NCBI RefSeq assembly: GCF_027853915.1
Contig: NZ_JAQGLA010000009.1
Coordinates: forward strand, 62,001 to 126,000
DNA length: 64,000 bases
Reading direction: 5' to 3'
Source of the DNA: Saccharopolyspora oryzae
GTDB lineage: Bacteria > Actinomycetota > Actinomycetes > Mycobacteriales > Pseudonocardiaceae
Below are positions 33,664 to 41,513 of the stretch, piece by piece (within the stretch, counting starts at the first letter, position 1; each line of letters starts with the position of its first letter). The translations under genes were made by a program, and so were the position numbers. Below the pieces are notes generated by a model. The model was not told where the DNA came from. It saw nothing but the letters and a program-made list of their open reading frames with translations, and did no database searches.

Positions 33664-34631
33664 TGACGACTCGGATCGGGATGCCCGCACTGCTCTGCGG
33701 GGTGGTTGCGCTGGGCGCGCTCGTCGCGTGGGCAGCGCCGGACGGCTACCGGCAGAGCCTGGTTCTGACCGGCCTCGCCTACAGCCTGATCGCCTTGGGC
33801 ATGTACGTGCCGTTCGTGCTGGCCGGATCGCTGTCGATGGCCTACAGCGCCTACGCCGCGATCGGCGCCTACGGGGTGGCGATCGTCAGCAGCAAGCTGG
33901 CGCTGCCGGTGTGGGCGGGCTGGCTGGTCGGCCCGCCCGTCGCCGCCCTGGTGGCGGTCGGGCTCGGGCTGGCCACCCGCCGCCTGTCGAGCTTCTTCCT
34001 GGCCGCGGTGACGCTGCTGTTCGCCGAAGCGTTCGCCGAGTGGCTGGCAACGGCGGAAGGCCTCACCGGCGGCAGCGCGGGCCTGTTGAACCTGCCGTTC
34101 CTGGACTTCTTCGGCTGGCAGCCCGCTCCGGAGCACATGGTGCTGCTGGCCGCGGTGCTGGTGTGCCTGCTGACCTTCGCGCTGGACCGGCTGCGCCATT
34201 CGCCGTGGGGCGTGCTGGTGCAGACGATGCGGGAAACCCCGATCGCGGTGGAGGCCGCCGGGGTCCGGGTGCCCACCCTGCAACTGGTCGCGCTCGGGCT
34301 CGGCGCAGCGATCGCCGCGCTGGGCGGGGCGTTGTTCACCACGTTCGCCAGCGCGGTCAACCCGAAGACGTTCGGGACGAGCGTGGTGTTCCTGGCGGTG
34401 TTCATGCCGTTGATCGGCGGCCGGCACAGCCCGTGGGGCTCGCTGCTCGGTGCGGGCGTGGTGACGTGGCTGACCCTGGACCTCGACCAGCTCGGGGCCA
34501 GCGGAACGCTGATGGTCGCGCTCGGCGTGCTGGTGATCATCCTCGTCGCACCGCGCGGCCTGCTCGGTTACTTGCGGGCGGGGTTCGCCCTGGTGCGGGA
34601 ACGGAGGTGGAGCGGTGCTGCTCGACGGTAG
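33663..34631 (+). CDS. ABC transporter permease, LivM-like
   Basis: A 322-residue second permease. LTGLAYSLIALGMYVPFVLAGSLSMAYSAYAAIGAYG is the LivM core (loss of the usual SLG to SMA), with the VQTMRETPIAVEAAGVRVPTLQL EAA loop and the GGRHSPWGSLLGA end motif. It overlaps the LivG-like gene by 17 bp. Confidence 0.92.
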   Translation: MTTRIGMPALLCGVVALGALVAWAAPDGYRQSLVLTGLAYSLIALGMYVPFVLAGSLSMAYSAYAAIGAYGVAIVSSKLALPVWAGWLVGPPVAALVAVGLGLATRRLSSFFLAAVTLLFAEAFAEWLATAEGLTGGSAGLLNLPFLDFFGWQPAPEHMVLLAAVLVCLLTFALDRLRHSPWGVLVQTMRETPIAVEAAGVRVPTLQLVALGLGAAIAALGGALFTTFASAVNPKTFGTSVVFLAVFMPLIGGRHSPWGSLLGAGVVTWLTLDLDQLGASGTLMVALGVLVIILVAPRGLLGYLRAGFALVRERRWSGAARR

Positions 34632-35394
34632 TGGGCTGGGCAAGGACTACGGCGGCGTGCGCGCGCTGTCGGAGGTGTCGATCCGGGTCGACCGAGGTGA
34701 GGTGCTGGGCCTGGTCGGGCCGAACGGGGCGGGCAAGACGACGCTGGTCGACCTGATCTCCGGCGCGCAGCGCGCCGACGCCGGAACGCTCCTGCTGGAC
34801 GGGACACCGCTGCGCGGACCGGCGTCCAGCCGCGCCCGGGCGGGGCTGGCCCGAACGTTTCAGCACCCGCAGCTGGCCCCCGACCTGTCGGTGCGCGACA
34901 ACCTGGTGCTGGGCCGGTTGGCCGCACGGCACGGCCGCTGGTGGGACCTGGTTCGCGGGATCGCCACAGGTGTGCTGCACCCGCGGTCGGCGTCCGACGA
35001 CGCGGCCGTGGAGCGGCTGGCGGCGGAGCTGGGGATCGGCAGACTGGACCGGGCTGCCGGTGACCTGACCTTGGGCGAGCAGCGGCTGGTCGAGGTCGGT
35101 CGCGCGTTGGGGCAGGAACCGCTGGTGCTGCTGCTGGACGAACCCTTCGCCGGGGCCGACGCGCACGGCATCAGCGGGATCAGCGACGCGATCCGCGCGG
35201 TGCGGCAGCGCGGACACGGCGTTGTGCTGGTGGACCACAACATCGACTTGGTGTCGGCACTGGTGGACCGGATGATGCTGCTGGAGCTCGGTGCCGTCGC
35301 TTTCGACGGTGATCCGGCTGACTGCCTGGCGAGCCCGCAGCTGCGCCGCGCGTACTTCGGTGAATGGGCGGAAGGGCTCTCCGATGTCAGCTGA
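34615..35394 (+). CDS. ABC transporter ATP-binding protein, LivG-like
   Basis: A 259-residue ATPase. Walker A GPNGAGKTT (about 34-42), Q-loop in RTFQHPQL, signature LTLGEQRLVEV (instead of LSYGQQR, still with the Gly), Walker B LVLLLDEPFAG and the His switch in LVDHN are all present. The GTG start lies inside the LivM-like gene. It provides energy for import together with the LivF-like partner. Confidence 0.93.
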   Translation: MLLDGSGLGKDYGGVRALSEVSIRVDRGEVLGLVGPNGAGKTTLVDLISGAQRADAGTLLLDGTPLRGPASSRARAGLARTFQHPQLAPDLSVRDNLVLGRLAARHGRWWDLVRGIATGVLHPRSASDDAAVERLAAELGIGRLDRAAGDLTLGEQRLVEVGRALGQEPLVLLLDEPFAGADAHGISGISDAIRAVRQRGHGVVLVDHNIDLVSALVDRMMLLELGAVAFDGDPADCLASPQLRRAYFGEWAEGLSDVS

Positions 35395-36088
35395 TCTGGT
35401 CGTCGAGGACCTCGACGTCTCCTACGGACGTGCGACGGCCGTCGCGGGCGTGTCGCTGACGGCGCCTGCCGGTTCGGTGACGGCGTTGGTAGGGCCGAAC
35501 GGGGCGGGCAAGAGCAGCCTGCTGCTGGCGATCAGCGGTGCGGTCGCGGCGAAGGGGCGGATCCTGGTCGGCGGCATCGACGTCGCGGCGATGCCGGCGC
35601 GGGAGCGCACCCAGGCCGGGATCGCGCTGGTGCCGCAGGGCCGCCAGCTGTTCCCGCGCATCAGCGTGGTGGACAACCTGCGGGTGTTCGCCGAGCACCT
35701 GCGGTTGCCGCGCAGCGCGGTGGATTCGGCGCTGGACCGGTTCCCGGTGCTGCGGGAGCGGGCGGACCGGCTGGCCGGGGTGCTCAGCGGCGGTGAGCAG
35801 CAGATGCTGGCGGTGTCGCGGGCGTTGCTCGGGGAACCGGAACTGCTGCTGCTCGACGAGATGGCGACCGGACTGGCTCCGGCCGTCGTGCAGCGGCTGG
35901 CCGAAACCGCCGTGGCGCTGGCCCGTTCGGGTGTGGCGGTCCTGCTCGCCGCACCCGAGCTGGGGATGCAGCGGCGGATCGTGGACCGCGGCTACGTGCT
36001 GGTTCGGGGGCAGATCGTGTCGGAGGAGACCGGGGCGGCGTTGGAGGACGCCTACCGTCGTTCGCTCGGGATCGGGGCCGGTTCGTGA
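35384..36088 (+). CDS. ABC transporter ATP-binding protein, LivF-like
   Basis: A 234-residue ATPase. Walker A GPNGAGKSS (about 38-46), VPQGRQLFPRISVVDNL, signature LSGGEQQMLAVSRAL and Walker B LLLLDEMATGLAP are typical of LivF. The switch region reads LLAAPELG where LivF normally has VEQN, so the His/Gln equivalent is absent and this ATPase may be the less active half of the pair. The ATG lies 11 bp inside the LivG-like gene. Confidence 0.93.
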   Translation: MSADLVVEDLDVSYGRATAVAGVSLTAPAGSVTALVGPNGAGKSSLLLAISGAVAAKGRILVGGIDVAAMPARERTQAGIALVPQGRQLFPRISVVDNLRVFAEHLRLPRSAVDSALDRFPVLRERADRLAGVLSGGEQQMLAVSRALLGEPELLLLDEMATGLAPAVVQRLAETAVALARSGVAVLLAAPELGMQRRIVDRGYVLVRGQIVSEETGAALEDAYRRSLGIGAGS

Positions 36089-36936
36089 TCGCTGTGGTGG
36101 GTGTCGGCGCGATCGGCGCGGTGACGGCGGCGGCGCTGGAGCTCGCCGGGCACGACCTGGTGCTCTGCGCCCGCCGGGAGCGGCGGCTGACCGTGCGCCT
36201 GGATGACGGCAGCCGCCACCGGCTGCGGTCGCCGTGGGTGACCGATCCGGATCAGGTGGGGCCGGTGGATCTCGTCGTGCTGGCGGTGAAAGCCCATCAG
36301 ACCGGGGCAGCGGTGCCGTGGCTGCGACGGCTGCGCAGCGAGCGGACGCCAGTGCTGGTGTTGCAGAACGGCGTCGAACACGCGGAGCGGCTGGCCGGTG
36401 CAGTGCCCGCCGAGTGCGTGGTGCCCGGGATCGTGTGGTGCACCGCGGAAGAGATCGCGGGGGAGGTCCTGGTCCGGCCCGGCGAGCAAGCGATCGAGGT
36501 ACCGGCAGGGGATGCGCTCGGCGGGGTTTGCGACGGTTCCTTCCTGCGGATCCGGCCGGTCGAGGACTTCACCACGGCGGCGTGGCGGAAACTGGTGTTC
36601 AACGCAGTCGTCGCGGTGGAGGCGCTGACCGGTCGCCGGGCCGAGGTGTTCCACGAGCCCGAGGTGCGTTCCCTGGCGCGGGATCTGGCGGTCGAATGCG
36701 TCGAGGTCGCCACCGCGGCGGGCGCTCGGCTGCCCGCCGGGTTCGCCGACCACGTGGTGGAGGTGCTCCTGTCGCTGCCACCCGAGAACGGGACGTCGAT
36801 CCTCTACGACCGGTGCGCGGGCCGGGAACTGGAGTGGGACGCCCGCAACGGCGTGATCAGCCGTGTCGGGGCGGCTCACGGCATCCCCACCCCGATCAGC
36901 GACGTCCTGGTCCCCCTGCTGGCCGCAGCCCGGTGA
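36085..36936 (+). CDS. Ketopantoate reductase-like (PanE/ApbA family) oxidoreductase
   Basis: A 283-residue NADP-dependent reductase of the ApbA/PanE family. It has the dinucleotide loop VGVGAIGAVTAAALE (about 4-18), CARRER, the catalytic Lys region WRKLVFNAV (about 172) and the SILYDRCAGRELEWDARNGVI region near residue 235 that binds the keto acid. These enzymes interconvert 2-oxo and 2-hydroxy acids. The GTG start overlaps the LivF-like stop by 4 bp, so it ends the operon. A role as 2-hydroxy acid oxidoreductase in this pathway is more likely than pantothenate synthesis. Confidence 0.85.
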   Translation: MIAVVGVGAIGAVTAAALELAGHDLVLCARRERRLTVRLDDGSRHRLRSPWVTDPDQVGPVDLVVLAVKAHQTGAAVPWLRRLRSERTPVLVLQNGVEHAERLAGAVPAECVVPGIVWCTAEEIAGEVLVRPGEQAIEVPAGDALGGVCDGSFLRIRPVEDFTTAAWRKLVFNAVVAVEALTGRRAEVFHEPEVRSLARDLAVECVEVATAAGARLPAGFADHVVEVLLSLPPENGTSILYDRCAGRELEWDARNGVISRVGAAHGIPTPISDVLVPLLAAAR

Positions 36937-36989
36937 CGACTGCGGGAAGCCGCCGATCACCTCCACAGAAACGGATTGGCGGGCTGTCT

Positions 36990-37002
36990 GTCCATAGTGG
37001 AC
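36990..37002. repeat. GTCCATAGTGGAC copy of the recurring palindrome
   Basis: 13-bp near-palindrome with one mismatched pair in the 242-bp gap between the PanE-like gene and the toxin locus. The rest of that gap shows only the promoter listed next. Confidence 0.45.
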
Positions 37003-37117
37003 TCGTGCAGCGACCCTCCTGCCGTTCGTGCCCCGTGGGTCGGCGGGGGAGCGCGAGGCGAAGAGAGCACGCAGCGGTGCGGCCGGTGAGGTGCCGTGCT
37101 GGCGTCCAGTTGGTCCA

Positions 37118-37145
37118 TTGAACTCGGTCACGGCGTCGATAGCGT
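37118..37145 (+). promoter_or_regulatory. Promoter of the toxin/immunity locus
   Basis: TTGAAC (37118-37123) and TAGCGT (37140-37145) separated by 16 bp, ending 33 bp before the GTG of the first gene of the locus. Confidence 0.5.
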
Positions 37146-37178
37146 GGGAGGGGAGAGGGTCGTTTCTCTGGGGGACAA

Positions 37179-38012
37179 GTGAAATCCGGTGAAGACTACG
37201 AAGCTCTTCTCGCCGAGCAGCGGGCGCGGCTGCAGCGGATCAGAGAGCAGGGCACCTCGGCATCTGAACCGCGCACCGGTGGTCAGGAGTTCGCCGCGAC
37301 GGCGGGCGACGGGGCGGTGCGCGTGGTCGTGCGGGACCGCCGGCTCGTCACGGTGGAGATCGCCCCGCGGCTGATCGGGGGATCGCGGCGCGAGGTTTCG
37401 GAGGTGCTGCGCGAGGCGATTAACCAGGCGCTGGCGCGATCGCTGGCCGAGTCGCCGCAGGTGGGGGACCCGACGCCGGATCTGGGGTCGCTCGGTGACC
37501 AGCTCTCCGAATTCGCCCGCCGAGGTGCTGAGGAACTGCGCAGGATCCAGGGCGCGGTGGAGCGGAACATGGCCGAGCTCGCGGGCAAGGTCCAGATCAG
37601 CGGCGACGCCTCACCGCAGTACGTGGACTTCCTCTACGAGGACGCGCTGGAAGTCGTGCGGTCGATGCAGTCCGCGCTCGCCGACAGCCCCTCCGAACCG
37701 GCCGTCGGCGAGGGGTGGGACGAGTCGGAAGAGGTCGAGGCCGTCGTGAGCCAGGGCGAGCTGACCGAGCTGGCGCTGACCGGCTTCGCCCTGCAGATGC
37801 CACCAGGAGAACTGGGTGGCGCCGTGTCCGAGGCGGTGAACGACGCGCTGATCGAGTGGGAGGAACGCAGCGCTGCCACCGCGAACCGGGGAGTGGACGT
37901 CGAGGCGCTGCGGAAGCTGGGGGAGCGAGCTGACGCGGTCAGGGCGCAGAGCATGCAGCACCTCCGCAACTACACGGACAGCATGACTTCGATCATGCGC
38001 AACGCCGAGTGA
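37179..38012 (+). CDS. YbaB/EbfC-like protein of a type VII-type effector locus
   Basis: A 277-residue, mostly helical, acidic protein. The N-terminal half (about 38-100) has TAGDGAVRVVVRDRRLVTVEIAPRLI followed by a long helix, the beta-hairpin-plus-helix pattern of YbaB/EbfC-family proteins that commonly precede WXG100 genes in actinomycete effector loci. The C-terminal part is a predicted helical bundle (residues about 190-277). Start is GTG with GGGGGA upstream. Its function is unknown; a chaperone-like or expression role for the downstream secreted proteins is inference from location. Confidence 0.6.
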   Translation: MKSGEDYEALLAEQRARLQRIREQGTSASEPRTGGQEFAATAGDGAVRVVVRDRRLVTVEIAPRLIGGSRREVSEVLREAINQALARSLAESPQVGDPTPDLGSLGDQLSEFARRGAEELRRIQGAVERNMAELAGKVQISGDASPQYVDFLYEDALEVVRSMQSALADSPSEPAVGEGWDESEEVEAVVSQGELTELALTGFALQMPPGELGGAVSEAVNDALIEWEERSAATANRGVDVEALRKLGERADAVRAQSMQHLRNYTDSMTSIMRNAE

Positions 38013-38026
38013 TGGGGGAACGCACC

Positions 38027-38353
38027 GTGGCAGAAGGTTTTCAGGTATTCCCGGACGACATCGGCGCATCGGCCAAGAAGTTGCTCGAGATCGGGCAGTC
38101 GCTGGGGAGCGACATCGACTCGTTCCAGGCGCAGACCGAGTCCCTGACCAGTGGCTTCGGTGATGACGACCTCGGGTCGGCCATCGCCACGATCTACCAG
38201 GCCGCCTCTGAAGCGGCGTTCGAGAGCTTCCACGACAACGCCGAGGGGCTCGGCGAGATCGGCCAGGAGCTGCAAGCCATGGCCGAGGAGTACAGCCAGA
38301 TCGACGTCGCCCACCAGGAAGCGTTCCAGCAGCTGATGGGGAGGATGACATGA
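38027..38353 (+). CDS. WXG100/EspC-like secreted helical protein
   Basis: A 108-residue all-helical protein (DIGASAKKLLEIGQSLGSDIDSF; ELQAMAEEYSQIDVAHQEAFQQLMG), the size and pattern of WXG100/EspC (DUF2580-like) type VII secretion partners. No WxG turn is visible; the place is taken by LTSGFGDDDLG. The GTG at 38027 with GGGGGAA upstream is preferred over an ATG 15 bases earlier that overlaps the previous stop. It ends 4 bp inside the next gene. It probably pairs with the LPPEL protein for export. Confidence 0.7.
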   Translation: MAEGFQVFPDDIGASAKKLLEIGQSLGSDIDSFQAQTESLTSGFGDDDLGSAIATIYQAASEAAFESFHDNAEGLGEIGQELQAMAEEYSQIDVAHQEAFQQLMGRMT

Positions 38354-38850
38354 CCAGCGGGATCATGCTTCCGCCCGAACTCTCCGGGCTGCTCAACACG
38401 CTCGGCTTCAACTGGCCGCTCAGCGACGAGGGCAAGCTCTACGACCTCGGCGGGCAGTGGTCGGGGTTCGCGGACAAGCTCTCACCCGCCGCAGCCGAAG
38501 CGGACAGCCACGCGCAACAGGTCCAGGGCCAGAACACCGGTGAGGCCGTGGACGCGTTCGGCACGTTCTGGGGCGACGGCGAAGCACCGAAGACGAACCT
38601 CGAGGACGGGGCCACCGCTTCCACGATGATCGGCACGGGGATGTACGTCGCCGCCGGTGTCGTGGTGGCGTTGAAGACCGCCGCGGTGGTCCAGCTGGCG
38701 ATGCTCGCCGTGCAGATCGCCCAGGCGATCGCCACCGCGGTGCCGACCTTCGGCGCCTCGCTGCTGGAGATCCCGGTCTTCAAGCAGATCACCAAGATGC
38801 TGCTGGACCAGGCGCTCGACCTCGCGATCAATTCGGTGCTCAATGGCTAG
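38350..38850 (+). CDS. WXG100-like N-terminal domain protein (LPPEL type)
   Basis: A 166-residue protein that begins IMLPPELSGLLNTLGFNWPLSDEGKLYDLGGQW, the start of the WXG100-like domain that heads large actinomycete polymorphic toxins, with a W-S-G turn at residues 37-39. A hydrophobic helical stretch follows (about 95-135). Normally this domain is fused to a long toxin protein; here it ends by itself. The gene overlaps the WXG100 gene by 4 bp and the toxin gene by 8 bp in a different frame. The likely role is delivery of the toxin through a type VII system that is not in this window. Confidence 0.75.
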   Translation: MTSGIMLPPELSGLLNTLGFNWPLSDEGKLYDLGGQWSGFADKLSPAAAEADSHAQQVQGQNTGEAVDAFGTFWGDGEAPKTNLEDGATASTMIGTGMYVAAGVVVALKTAAVVQLAMLAVQIAQAIATAVPTFGASLLEIPVFKQITKMLLDQALDLAINSVLNG

Positions 38851-39358
38851 GACCAGAGGAGGCGGGAAAGCCGCGGGCAAGGCCGCAGCCGGGATCCTGT
38901 CGCCGGCGACCGCCAAGCTGCGGAGGAGCAAGCGGCTCAGGAGCGCGGCCGCGGGTGGTCCCAAGCCGGCGCCGAAGCCCGGTCCGAAGTCCGGTCCGGT
39001 CGACATCAAGGTCCCGAAGTGGGCGACCCAGGCCGAGAAGGCGCAGTTCCGCGAGTACGTCAAGGGCGCCAACGAGGCCAACCGCAAGGGCCTGCTCTCC
39101 AAGAGCGGTCGAGTGGCCTCCGGTTCGTCGGGGGCGCGCAAGGCGGCTGAGCGCGAGGCCCGGGCGGAGCGGTTGCGGGCGAAGAAGGCGGGCAAGCCGT
39201 ACCAGGGGGTGGCGGCGCACATCCCCGACGCGACCTGGCTCGGCCACGGCAAGCCCTACGCGTGGGGCGACCACACCTCGCGGGTGAACAGTTCGATCGC
39301 CGGTCAGCAGAACCGGTACCCGATCGGCTACAAGCCCTCGACATTTAGACTCAAGTAG
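38843..39358 (+). CDS. Polymorphic-toxin C-terminal module (predicted toxin)
   Basis: A 171-residue, highly basic protein. Residues 1-55 are a Lys/Ala/Pro/Gly linker (PKPAPKPGPKSGP); 60-120 a basic helical stretch; the last 50 residues form a compact conserved-looking module with AHIPDATWLG, YAWGDHTSRVNSSIAGQ and a YPIGYKPSTF end, similar in style to His/Asp-containing nuclease-type toxin tips. I do not recognise an exact family. No ribosome site precedes its ATG, which overlaps the LPPEL stop (ATGGCTAG), so translation depends on coupling. The SUKH immunity gene directly after it supports toxin function. Confidence 0.6.
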   Translation: MARTRGGGKAAGKAAAGILSPATAKLRRSKRLRSAAAGGPKPAPKPGPKSGPVDIKVPKWATQAEKAQFREYVKGANEANRKGLLSKSGRVASGSSGARKAAEREARAERLRAKKAGKPYQGVAAHIPDATWLGHGKPYAWGDHTSRVNSSIAGQQNRYPIGYKPSTFRLK

Positions 39359-39416
39359 TCCGCTGTGCGAGCCTTGGCGCTGGACAGCAACGCGGCAACC
39401 AGGAGGGAACCACACC

Positions 39417-39959
39417 ATGCCCGCCGAGGCAGAAATGCCGCCCTGGCCGGATCTGATCGCTGAGATGGGCGAGCTGCGCGAGCAGGTGAGCCACATCGAC
39501 GAGGACATGTTCCCCTTCACCGTCCCGCACCTGGCCGCGACCCCGGACCAGATCGCCGCCGCCGAACAGCGCCTCGGCCACCCGCTGGACCCGCAGCACC
39601 GGTCGTTCCTGTCCTACGGCAACGGCTGGCCGGACTTCTACCTGGGGTCGAGCCTGCTGAGCACCGAGGACTTGGGCCAGGGCCCCAACTGGGCGAAGGC
39701 CAACCAAGTCCTGGACGCCCTGTACGAGGGCGTGGACGACCCGGACGTGCTGCCGCCCCGCGCCGACATCTACCCGTTCACGGTCAGCGAGGACACCGCC
39801 TCGGTGTTCGTGTTCTGGCGGGGCAGCGAGCTCGACGAAGGCGGGCACACCGTGCTGTGGCTGCCGTGGGCGGACACCGATCCGATGCCGAACTTCTTCG
39901 AGTTCTACCGCATGGTGTACCAGGAGTACGAATCGGAGCTCGAAGCCGACGACTCGTGA
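39417..39959 (+). CDS. SMI1/KNR4 (SUKH) family immunity protein
   Basis: A 180-residue SUKH-superfamily protein: ATPDQIAAAEQRLGHPLDPQHRSFLSYGNGW (about 40-72) and a following edL motif are the SMI1/KNR4 core; the C-terminus is acidic. SUKH proteins neutralise many polymorphic toxins, often nucleases, by binding them. The ATG has AGGAGG about ten bases upstream and starts 58 bp after the toxin gene. Its strong own ribosome site contrasts with the toxin's lack of one, which would favour immunity over toxin production. Confidence 0.88.
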   Translation: MPAEAEMPPWPDLIAEMGELREQVSHIDEDMFPFTVPHLAATPDQIAAAEQRLGHPLDPQHRSFLSYGNGWPDFYLGSSLLSTEDLGQGPNWAKANQVLDALYEGVDDPDVLPPRADIYPFTVSEDTASVFVFWRGSELDEGGHTVLWLPWADTDPMPNFFEFYRMVYQEYESELEADDS

Positions 39960-39970
39960 CGAAGTCCGGC

Positions 39971-39989
39971 GGCGGGATCCGATCCCGCC
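39971..39989. terminator. Hairpin between convergent immunity and MHS-transporter genes
   Basis: 8-bp perfect stem GGCGGGAT / ATCCCGCC with a CCG loop, 12 bp after the immunity stop and 23 bp from the end of the opposing gene. No T-tract; it probably serves both directions. Confidence 0.5.
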
Positions 39990-40011
39990 CGCCGATCGGT
40001 GAACGCCGTAG

Positions 40012-41328
40012 CTACGGGCGGCTGTCGACGGGTTCGCCGGTCATGTCGGCGGTGTGGGTTTCGCGCATGAACCACACGCACACGGCGCAGATCAGGGCGA
40101 TCAGCACGAGGTACGCCGAGATCGGCAGGGACGAACCGGTCGACGCGATCATCTGGGTGGCCAGGATGGGGCTGAGGCCGCCGCCGACGATGCTGCTGGC
40201 GTTGTAGGCGACGGAGGAACCGGTGTACCGGTACCGCGTCGCGAACAGTTCGGGCAGGAAAGCGCCCATCGGGGCGAACAGCGCGGCGAACGCGATCATC
40301 CCGACCGACATGCCGATGCCGATGAGCAGCGGGTGCCCGGTGTTGATCAGCCCGAACAGCGGGAACGCCCACACGACGGCCAACCCGGCGGCGCCCAGGC
40401 ACACCCGACGTCGACCGACCCGGTCGGAGAGCACGGCGAAGACCGGGGTGGCCACGCCCATCACCGCCGCGGCGATCATGGAGCAGACGATCAGCATGTT
40501 CTTGTCGAGGTCCAGCACCTCAGTGCCGTAGGAGAGCGAGAACGTGGTGATCGTGTAGAACAGCGTGTGCGCGAGGATGAACGAGCAGGTGGACAGCACC
40601 AGGGTGCGGGGCTGGCGCTTGATCACCTCGACGATCGGGGCCTTGGACTTCTCGTGCTCCCGCATGGCCTTCTCGAACACCGGTGTCTCGGCGATCTTCA
40701 TCCGCACGTAGAAGCCGACGACGAGCAGCAGCGCGCTGGCCAGGAACGGCACCCGCCAGCCCCACGATTCGAACGCCGCGTCCGACAGCGTGCCGCCGAG
40801 CACCAGGAACGCCGTTCCGGCGACGACGAACCCGACCGCCGGCCCGACCTGCGGGAAGCTGGACCACAGCCCGCGGCGGTTCTCCGGGGCGTACTCGGTC
40901 GCCAGCAGGACCGCGCCGCCCCATTCACCACCGAGGCCGAACCCCTGCAAGAACCGGCACAGCACCAGCAGCACCGGGGCACCGATCCCGATCGTCTCGT
41001 AGGTCGGCAGCAGGCCGATCGCGACCGTCCCCGTTCCCATCGTCAGCAGGGAGACGATCAGCATCGTCTTGCGGCCGATCCGGTCGCCGAAGTGGCCGAA
41101 CACCACCGCACCCACGGGGCGGGCCACGAACCCGACGCCGAACGTGGCGAACGCGGCCAGCGTCCCGGCGAGGGCCGAGAAGGTGGGGAAGAACAGGTGC
41201 CCGAGAACGAGCGCGGCAGCGGTCCCGTAGATGTAGAAGTCGTAGAACTCGATCGCGGTGCCGATGAAGGTGGCGGCCGCGATTCGCGATCTCGGCACCG
41301 CGGCCGGCGGTGCGGCGGTGGTGGGCAT
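40012..41328 (-). CDS. MFS transporter, metabolite:H+ symporter (MHS) family
   Basis: A 438-residue, 12-helix major facilitator. The N-terminus has [16 protein letters not shown], the MHS-family hallmark, followed by the signature loop [14 protein letters not shown] (about 78-91), [15 protein letters not shown] and ENRRGLWSS; the second-half loop reads SDRVGRRR. Related carriers transport shikimate, citrate, proline/betaine or dicarboxylates with protons. AAGGAG lies five bases before the ATG. It is 185 bp downstream of a PucR regulator on the same strand, its likely controller. Confidence 0.93.
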   Translation of the reverse strand: MPTTAAPPAAVPRSRIAAATFIGTAIEFYDFYIYGTAAALVLGHLFFPTFSALAGTLAAFATFGVGFVARPVGAVVFGHFGDRIGRKTMLIVSLLTMGTGTVAIGLLPTYETIGIGAPVLLVLCRFLQGFGLGGEWGGAVLLATEYAPENRRGLWSSFPQVGPAVGFVVAGTAFLVLGGTLSDAAFESWGWRVPFLASALLLVVGFYVRMKIAETPVFEKAMREHEKSKAPIVEVIKRQPRTLVLSTCSFILAHTLFYTITTFSLSYGTEVLDLDKNMLIVCSMIAAAVMGVATPVFAVLSDRVGRRRVCLGAAGLAVVWAFPLFGLINTGHPLLIGIGMSVGMIAFAALFAPMGAFLPELFATRYRYTGSSVAYNASSIVGGGLSPILATQMIASTGSSLPISAYLVLIALICAVCVWFMRETHTADMTGEPVDSRP

Positions 41329-41513
41329 GGCTACTCCTTCGTGGCCGGTCGAGCCGCGGCTGGGCGGTGTGGCCCTCGGTGCCCGATCCGTGGTCCGTTC
41401 TCGGCCCAGGTGTGCAGGGAGTATGTTCCGGCAGCGTCCACGTCACGACCTCCTCGTGTCGAAGCCTCGCCCACCGACTTCCTCCTGTTGTAGAAAAGCG
41501 CAGGTCGAACCGC

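Noticed and set aside
36085-36936. Pantothenate biosynthesis gene panE
   Set aside because: Location at the end of a catabolic operon and absence of other pan genes; only the family call is supported.
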